DNA of 64,000 nt from Rhodococcus marinonascens NBRC 14363 (GTDB lineage: Bacteria > Actinomycetota > Actinomycetes > Mycobacteriales > Mycobacteriaceae), in assembly GCF_001894885.1 (NCBI RefSeq), contig NZ_BCXB01000003.1:223208-287207 (forward strand), given 5' to 3'. The position numbers and the translations under genes were made by a program. Under the pieces are notes generated by a model, which made no database searches, had not been told where the DNA came from, and was given only the letters and a program-made list of their open reading frames with translations. Positions 50,939-58,337 of the stretch are shown here, piece by piece. Each line of letters begins with the position of its first letter. The first letter of the stretch is position 1.

Positions 50939-51613
50939 TCAATTCCGCTGAGGTAAATGGAGGCCCACGGCAGCTCGCAGGTCATCTTCGACATCCACCG
51001 ATGCGACGAACAGCAGTTCGTCTCCGCCCTCGAGGGGATCGTCCGGCTGCGGCACGATCACTCGTCCGCCGCGCAGGATGGTGACCAGTGCGGCGTCACG
51101 GGGCACTTGGAGCTTGCGGACGGGCTTCCCGGCGAGCGCCGTGTTGTCCGGGAGGGTGACCTCGACGAGGTTGGCCTGACCCTGACGCAGCGTCATGAGC
51201 CGCACGAGGTCGCCAACCGAGACGGCCTCCTCCACCAGTGATGCGAGCATCCGCGGTGTGGACACCGCGACGTCGACGCCCCAGGACTCGTCGAACAGCC
51301 ATTCGTTGCGCGGGTCGTTGACGCGCGCGACCACGCGACTGACCCCGAATTCGGTTTTCGCGAGAAGGCTGAGAACCAGGTTGGCCTTATCGTCACCGGT
51401 GGCTGCGATCACGGTCTCGTAGGATTCGAGCGAGGCCGCTTCGAGGCTGCTCAGTTCGCACGCATCGGCGTGCACCCAGGTTGCCTCGGGCACGGAGCCG
51501 TGTTCGATGTGTTCGAGTTTGCGCTCGATCAGCATTACGTCATGCTGGCTGCGGACCAGTTCGCGTGCGATAGAGCGTCCGACTGCGCCGGCTCCTGCGA
51601 TTGCGACTCTCAT
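50939..51613 (-). CDS. ceoC: Potassium transport regulator, RCK/TrkA family (CeoC-like)
   Basis: This is a 224-residue RCK protein. The N-terminal Rossmann domain (1-125) binds NAD(H) or ATP/ADP through VAIAGAGAVGRSIARELV and the acidic end of strand 2 (MLIERKLEH), with ATGDDKANLV. The C-terminal TrkA-C domain (about 135-220) has VEVTLPDNTALAGKPVRKLQ and PLEGGDELLFVAS. In M. tuberculosis ceoB-ceoC (Rv2691-Rv2692) encode such a pair. It follows ceoB by 48 bp. RCK proteins gate TrkH/KtrB-type K+ channels; no such channel gene is in this window. Confidence 0.92.
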   Translation of the reverse strand: MRVAIAGAGAVGRSIARELVRSQHDVMLIERKLEHIEHGSVPEATWVHADACELSSLEAASLESYETVIAATGDDKANLVLSLLAKTEFGVSRVVARVNDPRNEWLFDESWGVDVAVSTPRMLASLVEEAVSVGDLVRLMTLRQGQANLVEVTLPDNTALAGKPVRKLQVPRDAALVTILRGGRVIVPQPDDPLEGGDELLFVASVDVEDDLRAAVGLHLPQRN

Positions 51614-51661
51614 CGATTGTTTCCGTTCGGGTGGTCGATCGTGAATATTCTCACTGTCGTG

Positions 51662-52327
51662 TCAGTCGTCTGCGGGTGGGGGATTGCCTGCGAGCGCGAC
51701 GGCCTCGGCCACCGTTCCCGACACGGCCGCGATGTACACCTGGTCGTCGGCCTGAAGGATGGTCTTGCGATCGGGCAGGATGCCGGTGCCGAAGCGGATG
51801 ATGAACGCGACACGCGAATTCGTGGCCGCCTCGAGTTCGTCGATCGGCCTACCGATCCAGTCTTCGTGCAGCGACAACTCGGTGACGGCCACCGTTCCCG
51901 ACGGATCGCGCCACCTGGCCGTCTGGCTGTCGCGGGTGAGGGTGTGGAGGAAGCGGTCCGTCGACCACGGCACGGTGGCGACGGTAGGGATTCCGAGCCG
52001 CTCGTACACGGCGGCGCGCTTTGCGTCGTAGATTCGGGCGACGACGCGTTCCACACCGAACGTCTCGCGGGCGACCCGCGCGGCGATAATGTTGGAATTG
52101 TCACCAGACGACACCGCAGCGAACGCCTCGGCGCGCTCGATACCGGCCTCGACCAGGACGTCACGGTCGAAACCCATTCCGACGACGGTATGCCCGGGAA
52201 AGTCGCGTTCGAGTCTCAGGAATGCGGCCGGGTCGCGATCGATGACCGCGACCTCATGTCCGATCCGAGTCAGCGAGCCGGCGAGTGACGAACCGACCCG
52301 GCCGCACCCCATGATGACCACATACAC
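51662..52327 (-). CDS. ceoB: Potassium transport regulator, RCK/TrkA family (CeoB-like)
   Basis: This is a 221-residue RCK protein with the same two-domain layout as its neighbour. The nucleotide motif is VVIMGCGRVGSSLAGSLTRI with VIDRDPAAF at the end of strand 2, then AFAAVSSGDNSNIIAARVA. The C-terminal TrkA-C part starts near 133 (VAVTELSLHEDWIGRPIDEL) and ends with DRKTILQADDQVYIAAV. ceoB is first in the pair and lies divergently from a KimA-like permease gene 175 bp away, suggesting shared control. The two RCK proteins may form a heteromeric gating ring; this is inferred. Confidence 0.92.
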   Translation of the reverse strand: MYVVIMGCGRVGSSLAGSLTRIGHEVAVIDRDPAAFLRLERDFPGHTVVGMGFDRDVLVEAGIERAEAFAAVSSGDNSNIIAARVARETFGVERVVARIYDAKRAAVYERLGIPTVATVPWSTDRFLHTLTRDSQTARWRDPSGTVAVTELSLHEDWIGRPIDELEAATNSRVAFIIRFGTGILPDRKTILQADDQVYIAAVSGTVAEAVALAGNPPPADD

Positions 52328-52432
52328 CTTTTACTCCGTTCAGGGGTTCTGGCGTCACGCCTCGAGTGCGTGCGTACCGAATCGAACCGTACAGTGCCCA
52401 CACGGGAGGGCAAGCAAGACGGAGATCGCAAA

Positions 52433-52458
52433 ATGGACACATTGGATGGACACATTGG
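52433..52458. repeat. Perfect 13-bp tandem duplication in the ceoB-permease promoter region
   Basis: ATGGACACATTGG occurs twice head to tail in the 175-bp divergent region between ceoB and the KimA-like permease gene. Confidence 0.75.
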
Positions 52459-52502
52459 TGGGTGCGGGTCCAGGTTCATCTAGGACGGCATAGGCTTTGC
52501 CA

Positions 52503-54512
52503 GTGTCAAAGCTCTCGACCGCCACCAAGCGGCTACTGCTCGGCAGACCTTTCCGGAGCGATAAGCTCGGGCACACGCTGCTACCCAAGAGGATCGCCTT
52601 GCCGGTCTTCGCCTCGGACGCGATGTCCTCGGTCGCCTATGCACCCGAGGAAGTCTTCCTCGTACTGTCGATAGCGGGGATCTCCGCGTACGCGTACGCG
52701 CCTTGGATCGGGCTCGCTGTCGCTGCGGTGATGGTGATCGTCGTGGCCAGCTATCGGCAGAACGTGCACGCCTACCCGTCGGGTGGTGGTGACTACGAGG
52801 TGGCGACGGTCAACCTCGGTCCGACGGCAGGCTTGACGGTCGGCAGTGCGCTGCTCGTCGACTACGTGCTGACGGTGGCCGTGTCGATTTCTGCGGCCGC
52901 GTCGAATATCGGTTCTGCCATCCCGTTCGTCGCCCAACACAAGGTGTTGTTTGCGGTTGCGGCCATCGTTTTGCTCACGGCCATCAACCTGCGCGGTGTG
53001 CGCGAGTCGGGTATCGCGTTCGCGATACCGACCTACGCGTTCATCGTCGGGATGGCACTGATGCTGACGTGGGGGTTCTTTCAGATTTTCGTCCTCGGCA
53101 GGGATCTGCGGGCAGCGTCGTCGGGATTCGAGCTCCAAGCCGAGGATTCCCACTTGTACGGAATCGCGTTCGCCTTCCTTGTCGCGCGTGCGTTCTCCTC
53201 CGGTTGTGCGGCGCTGACCGGTGTCGAGGCGATCAGCAACGGTGTTCCTGCGTTCCGGAAGCCGAAGTCGCGTAACGCGGCCACGACCCTGCTCTTACTC
53301 GGGTCGATCGCGATCGTCCTGCTCATGGGCATCATCATCCTGGCTCAGAAGATCGGGATCGTCTATGCGGACGATCCGCAGGATCAGTTGACGGGTGTGC
53401 CGGCTGGATACAACCAGAAGACACTGATCACGCAAATTGCCGAGACCGTGTTCGGCGGATTCCCGATCGGCTTCTATTTCATAGCCGTCGTCACCGCTCT
53501 GATCTTGGTGCTGGCCGCGAACACCGCGTTCAACGGATTTCCAGTTCTCGGATCGGTCCTGGCGCAGGATCGTTACCTGCCCCGTCAACTGCATACTCGC
53601 GGCGACCGTCTGGCGTTCAGCAACGGCATCATGTTCCTGTCCGGGGCTGCCATCGCCTTCGTCGTCCTGTTCGATGCCGAGGTCACCAAACTCATCCAGC
53701 TCTACATCGTGGGGGTGTTCGTCTCGTTCGTGCTGAGCCAGACTGGCATGATCCGGCACTGGACCCGGCACCTGAGGTCCGAGAGGGATCCCGCCCAGCG
53801 TCGCCGGATGTACCGGTCGCGGGTGATCAACTCGATAGGCCTCGGCATGACCGGCGCGGTGCTGATCATCGTGGTGATCACCAAGTTCGCGGCTGGCGCG
53901 TGGATCGCTATCGTCGCAATGTTCGCGATCTTCATCGTGATGAAACTGATCCGCAAGCACTACGACAGCGTGGCCGTGGAACTCGAGGAGCAGGAGTGGG
54001 ATGGCGTTCTGCCCAGCCGGACCCACTCGATCGTTCTCGTCTCGAAGTTGCATATGCCGACGATGCGTGCGCTGGCCTACGCCCGCGCCACCCGCCCCGA
54101 CACGCTCGAGGCGATCACCGTCAACGTCGACGAACCCGACACCCGCGCACTCGTGCGGCGGTGGGAGAAGAGCGACATCACGGTGCCGCTGAAGGTGATC
54201 GAGTCGCCCTACCGTGAGATCACGAAACCCGTACTCGACTACGTGCGCCGCGTCCGCAAGGACTCACCGCGCGACGTGGTCACCGTGTTCATACCCGAAT
54301 ACGTTGTCGGACACTGGTGGGAGCAAGTCTTGCACAACCAGAGCGCTCTGCGGCTCAAGAGTCGGCTGCTGTTCCAGCCCGGTGTGATGGTCACCAGTGT
54401 TCCGTGGCAGTTGAGTTCGTCCGAGAAGGCGAAACCGATGAACATCGAATACACTGCCGGGGCGGCACGTCGCGGCTACGAATCCGAGGGAAACGACGGT
54501 GAGAAGCGTTGA
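52503..54512 (+). CDS. APC-superfamily permease, KimA-like potassium/proton symporter (Rv2690c-like)
   Basis: This is a 669-residue membrane protein with about twelve hydrophobic segments (about 30-480) and a cytoplasmic C-terminal domain (about 490-670). It is often called an amino acid permease, but it matches Bacillus KimA closely in the parts that bind K+: FASDAMSSVAYAPEE (Asp39 and Tyr46, for KimA Asp36 and Tyr43), LLVDYVLTVAVSIS (Asp117/Thr121), ALTGVEAISNGVPAF (Thr230) and KLIQLYIVGVF (Tyr377). The C-terminal motif LHNQSALRLKSRLLF also matches. I chose GTG 52503; TTG 52497 is possible. It overlaps the RNA methyltransferase gene by 4 bp and is divergent from ceoB. Confidence 0.85.
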   Translation: MSKLSTATKRLLLGRPFRSDKLGHTLLPKRIALPVFASDAMSSVAYAPEEVFLVLSIAGISAYAYAPWIGLAVAAVMVIVVASYRQNVHAYPSGGGDYEVATVNLGPTAGLTVGSALLVDYVLTVAVSISAAASNIGSAIPFVAQHKVLFAVAAIVLLTAINLRGVRESGIAFAIPTYAFIVGMALMLTWGFFQIFVLGRDLRAASSGFELQAEDSHLYGIAFAFLVARAFSSGCAALTGVEAISNGVPAFRKPKSRNAATTLLLLGSIAIVLLMGIIILAQKIGIVYADDPQDQLTGVPAGYNQKTLITQIAETVFGGFPIGFYFIAVVTALILVLAANTAFNGFPVLGSVLAQDRYLPRQLHTRGDRLAFSNGIMFLSGAAIAFVVLFDAEVTKLIQLYIVGVFVSFVLSQTGMIRHWTRHLRSERDPAQRRRMYRSRVINSIGLGMTGAVLIIVVITKFAAGAWIAIVAMFAIFIVMKLIRKHYDSVAVELEEQEWDGVLPSRTHSIVLVSKLHMPTMRALAYARATRPDTLEAITVNVDEPDTRALVRRWEKSDITVPLKVIESPYREITKPVLDYVRRVRKDSPRDVVTVFIPEYVVGHWWEQVLHNQSALRLKSRLLFQPGVMVTSVPWQLSSSEKAKPMNIEYTAGAARRGYESEGNDGEKR

Positions 54513-55783
54513 GTGAGAGCTGGTTGGGCCGTCGAGTCGAACTCCGGTTGGGAAACCCCGGGCACGGTGGATTCGTCGTCGCCCGGCACGAGGGCCGCGT
54601 GGTTTTCGTGCGGCACGGACTGCCGGGAGAGCGCGTGACGGCCGCCGTCACCGAGGATCGAGGCGGATCTTATTGCCGGGCCGACGCGATCGAAATCCTC
54701 GATGCGTCTCCCGAGCGGGTCATGCCCATGTGCCCGGTGTCGGGGCCGGGCGGTGCAGGATGCTGCGACTTCTCACACGCAAGTCTGCGAGTGCAGCGGG
54801 AGATGAAGTCCCAGGTGGTATCCGAGCAGTTGGTGCGGCTCGCACGAGTGCAGCGAAACGTCGACGTCGAGGAACTGCCTGGCACGGGCGATGGAACCGG
54901 CTGGCGCACTCGGGTCCGGCTCGCCGTCGACGCAGACGGTCGACCCGGCTACCACCGGCACCGGAGTTCCGGAATCGTGACGGATCTCGCCTGCCCGCAA
55001 ATCGAGCAGGGTGCCTATGATGGTGTGGCCGAGCATGATTGGAAACCTGGCAGCGAGGTGCAAATCGTCCTCGACGGGGCGGACGAGCGGCATGTCATCG
55101 AGATCGCCCCGCCAAAGGTGTCGAGGACGGGCCGTACCAGTTCTGGTCGGCGGGGCGCCATGGCGCGCAGGGCTGCCGGTGGTGCACCCCGGGCCGAGCG
55201 GGTGGTCCTCGGATCGGGGCGTCCGGTGGAACACGTGGGCGACCGTGAATGGCCGCTGGCCGGCACCGGGTTCTGGCAGGCGCATCGTGGCGCCGCCGAA
55301 ACCTATTCGGAGGTGGTTGCCGAGTGGGCCGAGATGTCCGAGGGTGACGCGGCGTGGGACCTCTACAGCGGAGTCGGGGTTTTCGCTGCCGCCCTGGCCG
55401 GCACCGGCGGGCCATCCGTCCACGTGGATTCCGTCGAGTCCTCGCGGCAGGCAGTCTCCGACGGCAGGGCCGCACTCGCCGATCTGCCGCAGGTGTATTT
55501 CCATGCCGACCGCGTGGAACGAGCGATCTCTGCGCTGCCCACCCCACCGCGGGTCGTGGTGCTCGATCCACCCCGATCCGGAGCGGGTCGGGACGTGATA
55601 GAGGCGGTGACCGCTGCCGGCGCTGAACGCATCGTGCACGTCGGTTGCGACCCGGCGTCTTTCGCCCGCGACATCGGTCTCTACCTCGCGCAGGATTACC
55701 GGGTGCACGAAATCCGCGCATTTGACGCGTTTCCCCTCACACATCACGTGGAGTGCCTCGCGTTGCTTGTACGTGGCCACTAG
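54509..55783 (+). CDS. 23S rRNA/tRNA uridine-C5 methyltransferase, TrmA/RlmD family (Rv2689c-like)
   Basis: This is a 424-residue RNA methyltransferase. An N-terminal TRAM domain (about 1-58, VELRLGNPGHGGFVVARH) precedes a probable 4Fe-4S site (CPVSGPGGAGCCDF about 73-86, later ACPQIEQ) and a SAM-binding domain (DLYSGVGVFAAALAG, about 288). The catalytic region has VLDPPRSGAGRDV (about 353) and the nucleophilic Cys in HVGCDPASFARDI (about 380). The family adds a methyl group at C5 of uridine (m5U) in rRNA or tRNA. The TTG start overlaps the permease stop as TTGA, so it is translationally coupled to the permease gene. Confidence 0.92.
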   Translation: MSESWLGRRVELRLGNPGHGGFVVARHEGRVVFVRHGLPGERVTAAVTEDRGGSYCRADAIEILDASPERVMPMCPVSGPGGAGCCDFSHASLRVQREMKSQVVSEQLVRLARVQRNVDVEELPGTGDGTGWRTRVRLAVDADGRPGYHRHRSSGIVTDLACPQIEQGAYDGVAEHDWKPGSEVQIVLDGADERHVIEIAPPKVSRTGRTSSGRRGAMARRAAGGAPRAERVVLGSGRPVEHVGDREWPLAGTGFWQAHRGAAETYSEVVAEWAEMSEGDAAWDLYSGVGVFAAALAGTGGPSVHVDSVESSRQAVSDGRAALADLPQVYFHADRVERAISALPTPPRVVVLDPPRSGAGRDVIEAVTAAGAERIVHVGCDPASFARDIGLYLAQDYRVHEIRAFDAFPLTHHVECLALLVRGH

Positions 55784-55790
55784 GGTGGCA

Positions 55791-55823
55791 TCGTTGTTTA
55801 CCGAACGCAACGAAATGTATAGT
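55791..55823 (+). promoter_or_regulatory. Promoter and candidate autoregulatory operator of the MarR gene
   Basis: An inverted repeat TCGTTG-N11-CAACGA (55791-55813) overlaps a possible -35 (TTGTTT, 55794-55799). A -10-like TATAGT (55818-55823) follows with 18-bp spacing, about 38 bp before the chosen start. TTG...CAA palindromes of this size are typical MarR-family sites. This is inferred. Confidence 0.5.
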
Positions 55824-55860
55824 CGATCCTGCAATGAGTGAGTGGTCGGAGGGCAACGCG

Positions 55861-56361
55861 ATGTCGGTACGGGCAGATTCGGTACAGGCAGATACTGCGC
55901 AAGCGCTTGTCGACGGAGTGTTCGCGCTGGGGCGGTCGCTGCGGTCCGTCGTGTCCGCGAGCGGCGAGACCCAGATCGCTCCCGCGCTGACGAGCGTGCT
56001 CTTCGCGCTTGCCGCGCGAGGGGAGTGCCGCCAGAACCAGTTGGCCGCCGATCTGTGCGTGAGCCAGTCTTCGTTGAGCCGGCAAATCTCCGAACTTGTC
56101 GCCGGGGGATACGTCTCACGCGCCACCGACCCCCACGACAAACGCGCGTCGCGCATTCGGGTGTCGCCGAACGGAATCGAGATCCTACGAGAGACGACCG
56201 AACGGCGCGCCGAACGATTGCGCAGCATGCTCGAAAGCTGGTCGCAGGAACAAGCATTGGCGGCGGTGGCGTCGCTGACCCAGCTCAACGATACGTTCGG
56301 TGCCTCCGCTCAACGCCGGAATCCGCGCCCCGCGCCGTGCCCACCGCAGACTGGGAATTGA
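55861..56361 (+). CDS. MarR-family transcriptional regulator
   Basis: This is a 166-residue MarR winged-helix dimeric regulator. Seen: ALTSVLFALAARGECRQNQLAADL (in parts TSVLFALAARGE, CRQNQLAADL), the recognition helix SQSSLSRQISELVAGGYV (about 68-85) and the wing RATDPHDKRASRIRVSPNG. The conserved Asp and Arg of the wing are present. I chose ATG 55861 with GGAGGG seven bases upstream; the open frame to 55753 includes the operator. It faces a two-gene ABC exporter on the other strand; such regulators commonly control drug exporters, so this is its likely target, though convergent rather than co-directional. Confidence 0.9.
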   Translation: MSVRADSVQADTAQALVDGVFALGRSLRSVVSASGETQIAPALTSVLFALAARGECRQNQLAADLCVSQSSLSRQISELVAGGYVSRATDPHDKRASRIRVSPNGIEILRETTERRAERLRSMLESWSQEQALAAVASLTQLNDTFGASAQRRNPRPAPCPPQTGN

Positions 56362-56445
56362 CCGGTAGACGGGCAACATCGTTCCTGGGCTGGCCCGGTC
56401 CGACGACGGATTCACCGACTGCGGGACGTGTCGGGGATGCCAAGA

Positions 56446-57285
56446 TCACGACTTGCGGTTGTACAGGCGCATCGTCAGGGGCCCGAAGATCACGACGAAC
56501 CCGGCGCACCAACCGAAGACGACGGTGAGTTCCGCCACCTCCACGGACCCTGCCATGAGCCCGCGAAGTGCCGTCACCAACTTGCTGATGGGGTTGACTC
56601 CGACGAACGACTGGAGCCAGCCCGGCATGGTGGCGGGGTCCACGAAGATATTGCTGGCAAACGTCAGTGGGAACAGGATGAACATCGACACACCCAGGAC
56701 CGCCTGCTCCGTGCGCATGAGCATGGCGAACATCGTCCAGATCCAGGACAGGCTGAACGAGAACAGCAACAGCAGTCCGATCGACGCCACGACCCCGACG
56801 AGACCTCCGTCCGGACGGAAGCCCAGGACCAGCCCGAGGATCAGGACGATGATCGAGGCGATTGTGTAACGGACGACGTCGCCGAGCAGCGCTCCGACGA
56901 GGGGTGAGGGGCGCCAGATCGGGAGCGAGCGGAACCGGTCGAAGACACCCTTCTCGATGTCCTTGTTGAGAGTCAGTCCCGTGTACATCGTGATCATGAC
57001 GACCGTCTGTACGAGAATCCCCGGCAGAAGGAACTGGACGTAGGCGCTGGTCGATCCGGCTAGCGCGCCGCCGAACAGGTATGTGAACATCAGCGTAAAC
57101 ATGATCGGGAACATGGTCACGTCGAAGAGTTGTTCGGGGACGTGCTTGATCTTGAGTAGGGCCCGCCAGCCAAAAGACAACGAAGTGGACCACGCCGTCG
57201 GTCTCGGCGGCCTGGGCCCCGGCACCTTCAGGATGTCGGCGACGGCTGTGGCAGTGACGGCGGTCCGGTCGGTTGTGGATGTCAT
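56446..57285 (-). CDS. ABC-2 type transporter permease (DrrB-like)
   Basis: This is a 279-residue ABC-2 exporter membrane subunit with about six helices. Seen: family motif [18 protein letters not shown] (about 62-80), [27 protein letters not shown] (in parts), [21 protein letters not shown] and [20 protein letters not shown] (typical of the daunorubicin-resistance DrrB group). The ATG at 57285 overlaps the stop of the ATPase gene as ATGA, so they are translationally coupled. The counterpart cluster Rv2686c-Rv2688c of M. tuberculosis, linked to fluoroquinolone efflux, has two permease genes; here there is one. Confidence 0.92.
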   Translation of the reverse strand: MTSTTDRTAVTATAVADILKVPGPRPPRPTAWSTSLSFGWRALLKIKHVPEQLFDVTMFPIMFTLMFTYLFGGALAGSTSAYVQFLLPGILVQTVVMITMYTGLTLNKDIEKGVFDRFRSLPIWRPSPLVGALLGDVVRYTIASIIVLILGLVLGFRPDGGLVGVVASIGLLLLFSFSLSWIWTMFAMLMRTEQAVLGVSMFILFPLTFASNIFVDPATMPGWLQSFVGVNPISKLVTALRGLMAGSVEVAELTVVFGWCAGFVVIFGPLTMRLYNRKS

Positions 57286-58238
57286 GACGCATGCTCCTCG
57301 GTGGGTCGACCGGTCAGGGAGAGGAAGACTTCGTCGAGGCTTGGTTGCCCCAATGCGAATGTGCTGACTGCGATTCCGGCGTCGTTGAGCGCGGGCAGTG
57401 CCCGCGAGACGCGGGTCGGGTCGTCGATGCGAGCGCTGAGGGCTGCCGGATCGGGCTCTTCGGTGATCGGTACCTCGAGCACCTCCCGCAGCAGCACTGC
57501 CGCAGCCGAACGGGTATCTATGTCGGCGACACGGACGTGCAGGGCACCCGATCCGACCGAGGACTTGAGTTCTCCGGTGGTGCCCTCCGCGATCACCTTG
57601 CCGTGATCGATGACGGCCACCCGGTCGGCGAGCTGATCGGCCTCGTCGAGATATTGCGTCGTCAGCAGCACCGTCGTCCCGCCGGCCACCAGGGCGCGGA
57701 CGATCTCCCACACCTGATTGCGGCTGCGCGGGTCCAGTCCGGTGGTGGGTTCGTCGAGGAAGATCATCTCCGGTGTGACGATGATGCTCGCCGCGATATC
57801 GAGCCGTCGGCGCATGCCGCCGGAGTAGTTCTTCACCTGCCGCTTTCCGACTTCCTCGAGCCCGAACGCGGAGAGTAGTTGTTCGGATCGGGAGCGGGCG
57901 GCCGCACGGGAATACCCGAACAGGCGCCCGAGCAGCAGCAGGTTCTCGGTGCCCGTCAAGTCCTCGTCGAGCGAGGCGAACTGGCCCGTGAGCGAAACCT
58001 TGCTGCGCACCGCATCCGCTTCGGTCGCTACGTCGTGCCCCAGTACGGTGGCCGATCCGCCGTCGAGGGGAAGGAGTGTGGCCAACATGCGAATCGCAGT
58101 GGTCTTGCCCGCGCCGTTGGGTCCGAGTACGCCGTAGACACCCCCGAGCGGCACGGCGAGGTCGAGGCCGTCGACCGCACGAGTGGATCCGAACACCTTG
58201 ACGAGCCCCGTCGTCTCGATGGCCAGCTTGGTCTCCAT
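57282..58238 (-). CDS. ABC transporter ATP-binding protein (DrrA-like)
   Basis: This is a 318-residue ABC ATPase of the daunorubicin-resistance (DRA) family. Walker A is [17 protein letters not shown] (about 37), the Q-loop [15 protein letters not shown], the signature [17 protein letters not shown] (about 133) and Walker [16 protein letters not shown] (about 155). The H-loop residue is Gln ([15 protein letters not shown]), as is usual in DrrA. A C-terminal regulatory part of about 90 residues follows. I chose ATG 58238 ([11 protein letters not shown]); an open frame to 58286 is unlikely. With the permease it forms a two-gene exporter for a drug-like or lipid substrate. Confidence 0.94.
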   Translation of the reverse strand: METKLAIETTGLVKVFGSTRAVDGLDLAVPLGGVYGVLGPNGAGKTTAIRMLATLLPLDGGSATVLGHDVATEADAVRSKVSLTGQFASLDEDLTGTENLLLLGRLFGYSRAAARSRSEQLLSAFGLEEVGKRQVKNYSGGMRRRLDIAASIIVTPEMIFLDEPTTGLDPRSRNQVWEIVRALVAGGTTVLLTTQYLDEADQLADRVAVIDHGKVIAEGTTGELKSSVGSGALHVRVADIDTRSAAAVLLREVLEVPITEEPDPAALSARIDDPTRVSRALPALNDAGIAVSTFALGQPSLDEVFLSLTGRPTEEHAS

Positions 58239-58337
58239 GAGTATTTGCACCTTGCTTTCGATTCGAACGCGGCCGATCCCGGGCACACACAGTGTCCGAT
58301 ACTTCCGGTTTCTGCAACAGGTTTTCGGGTGAACCGC

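Noticed and set aside
52328..52502. A c-di-AMP (ydaO) riboswitch upstream of the KimA-like gene, as in Bacillus kimA.
   Set aside because: The 175-bp region lacks the conserved ydaO core sequences that I can recognise. It holds only a 13-bp tandem duplication. A covariance-model search would settle it.
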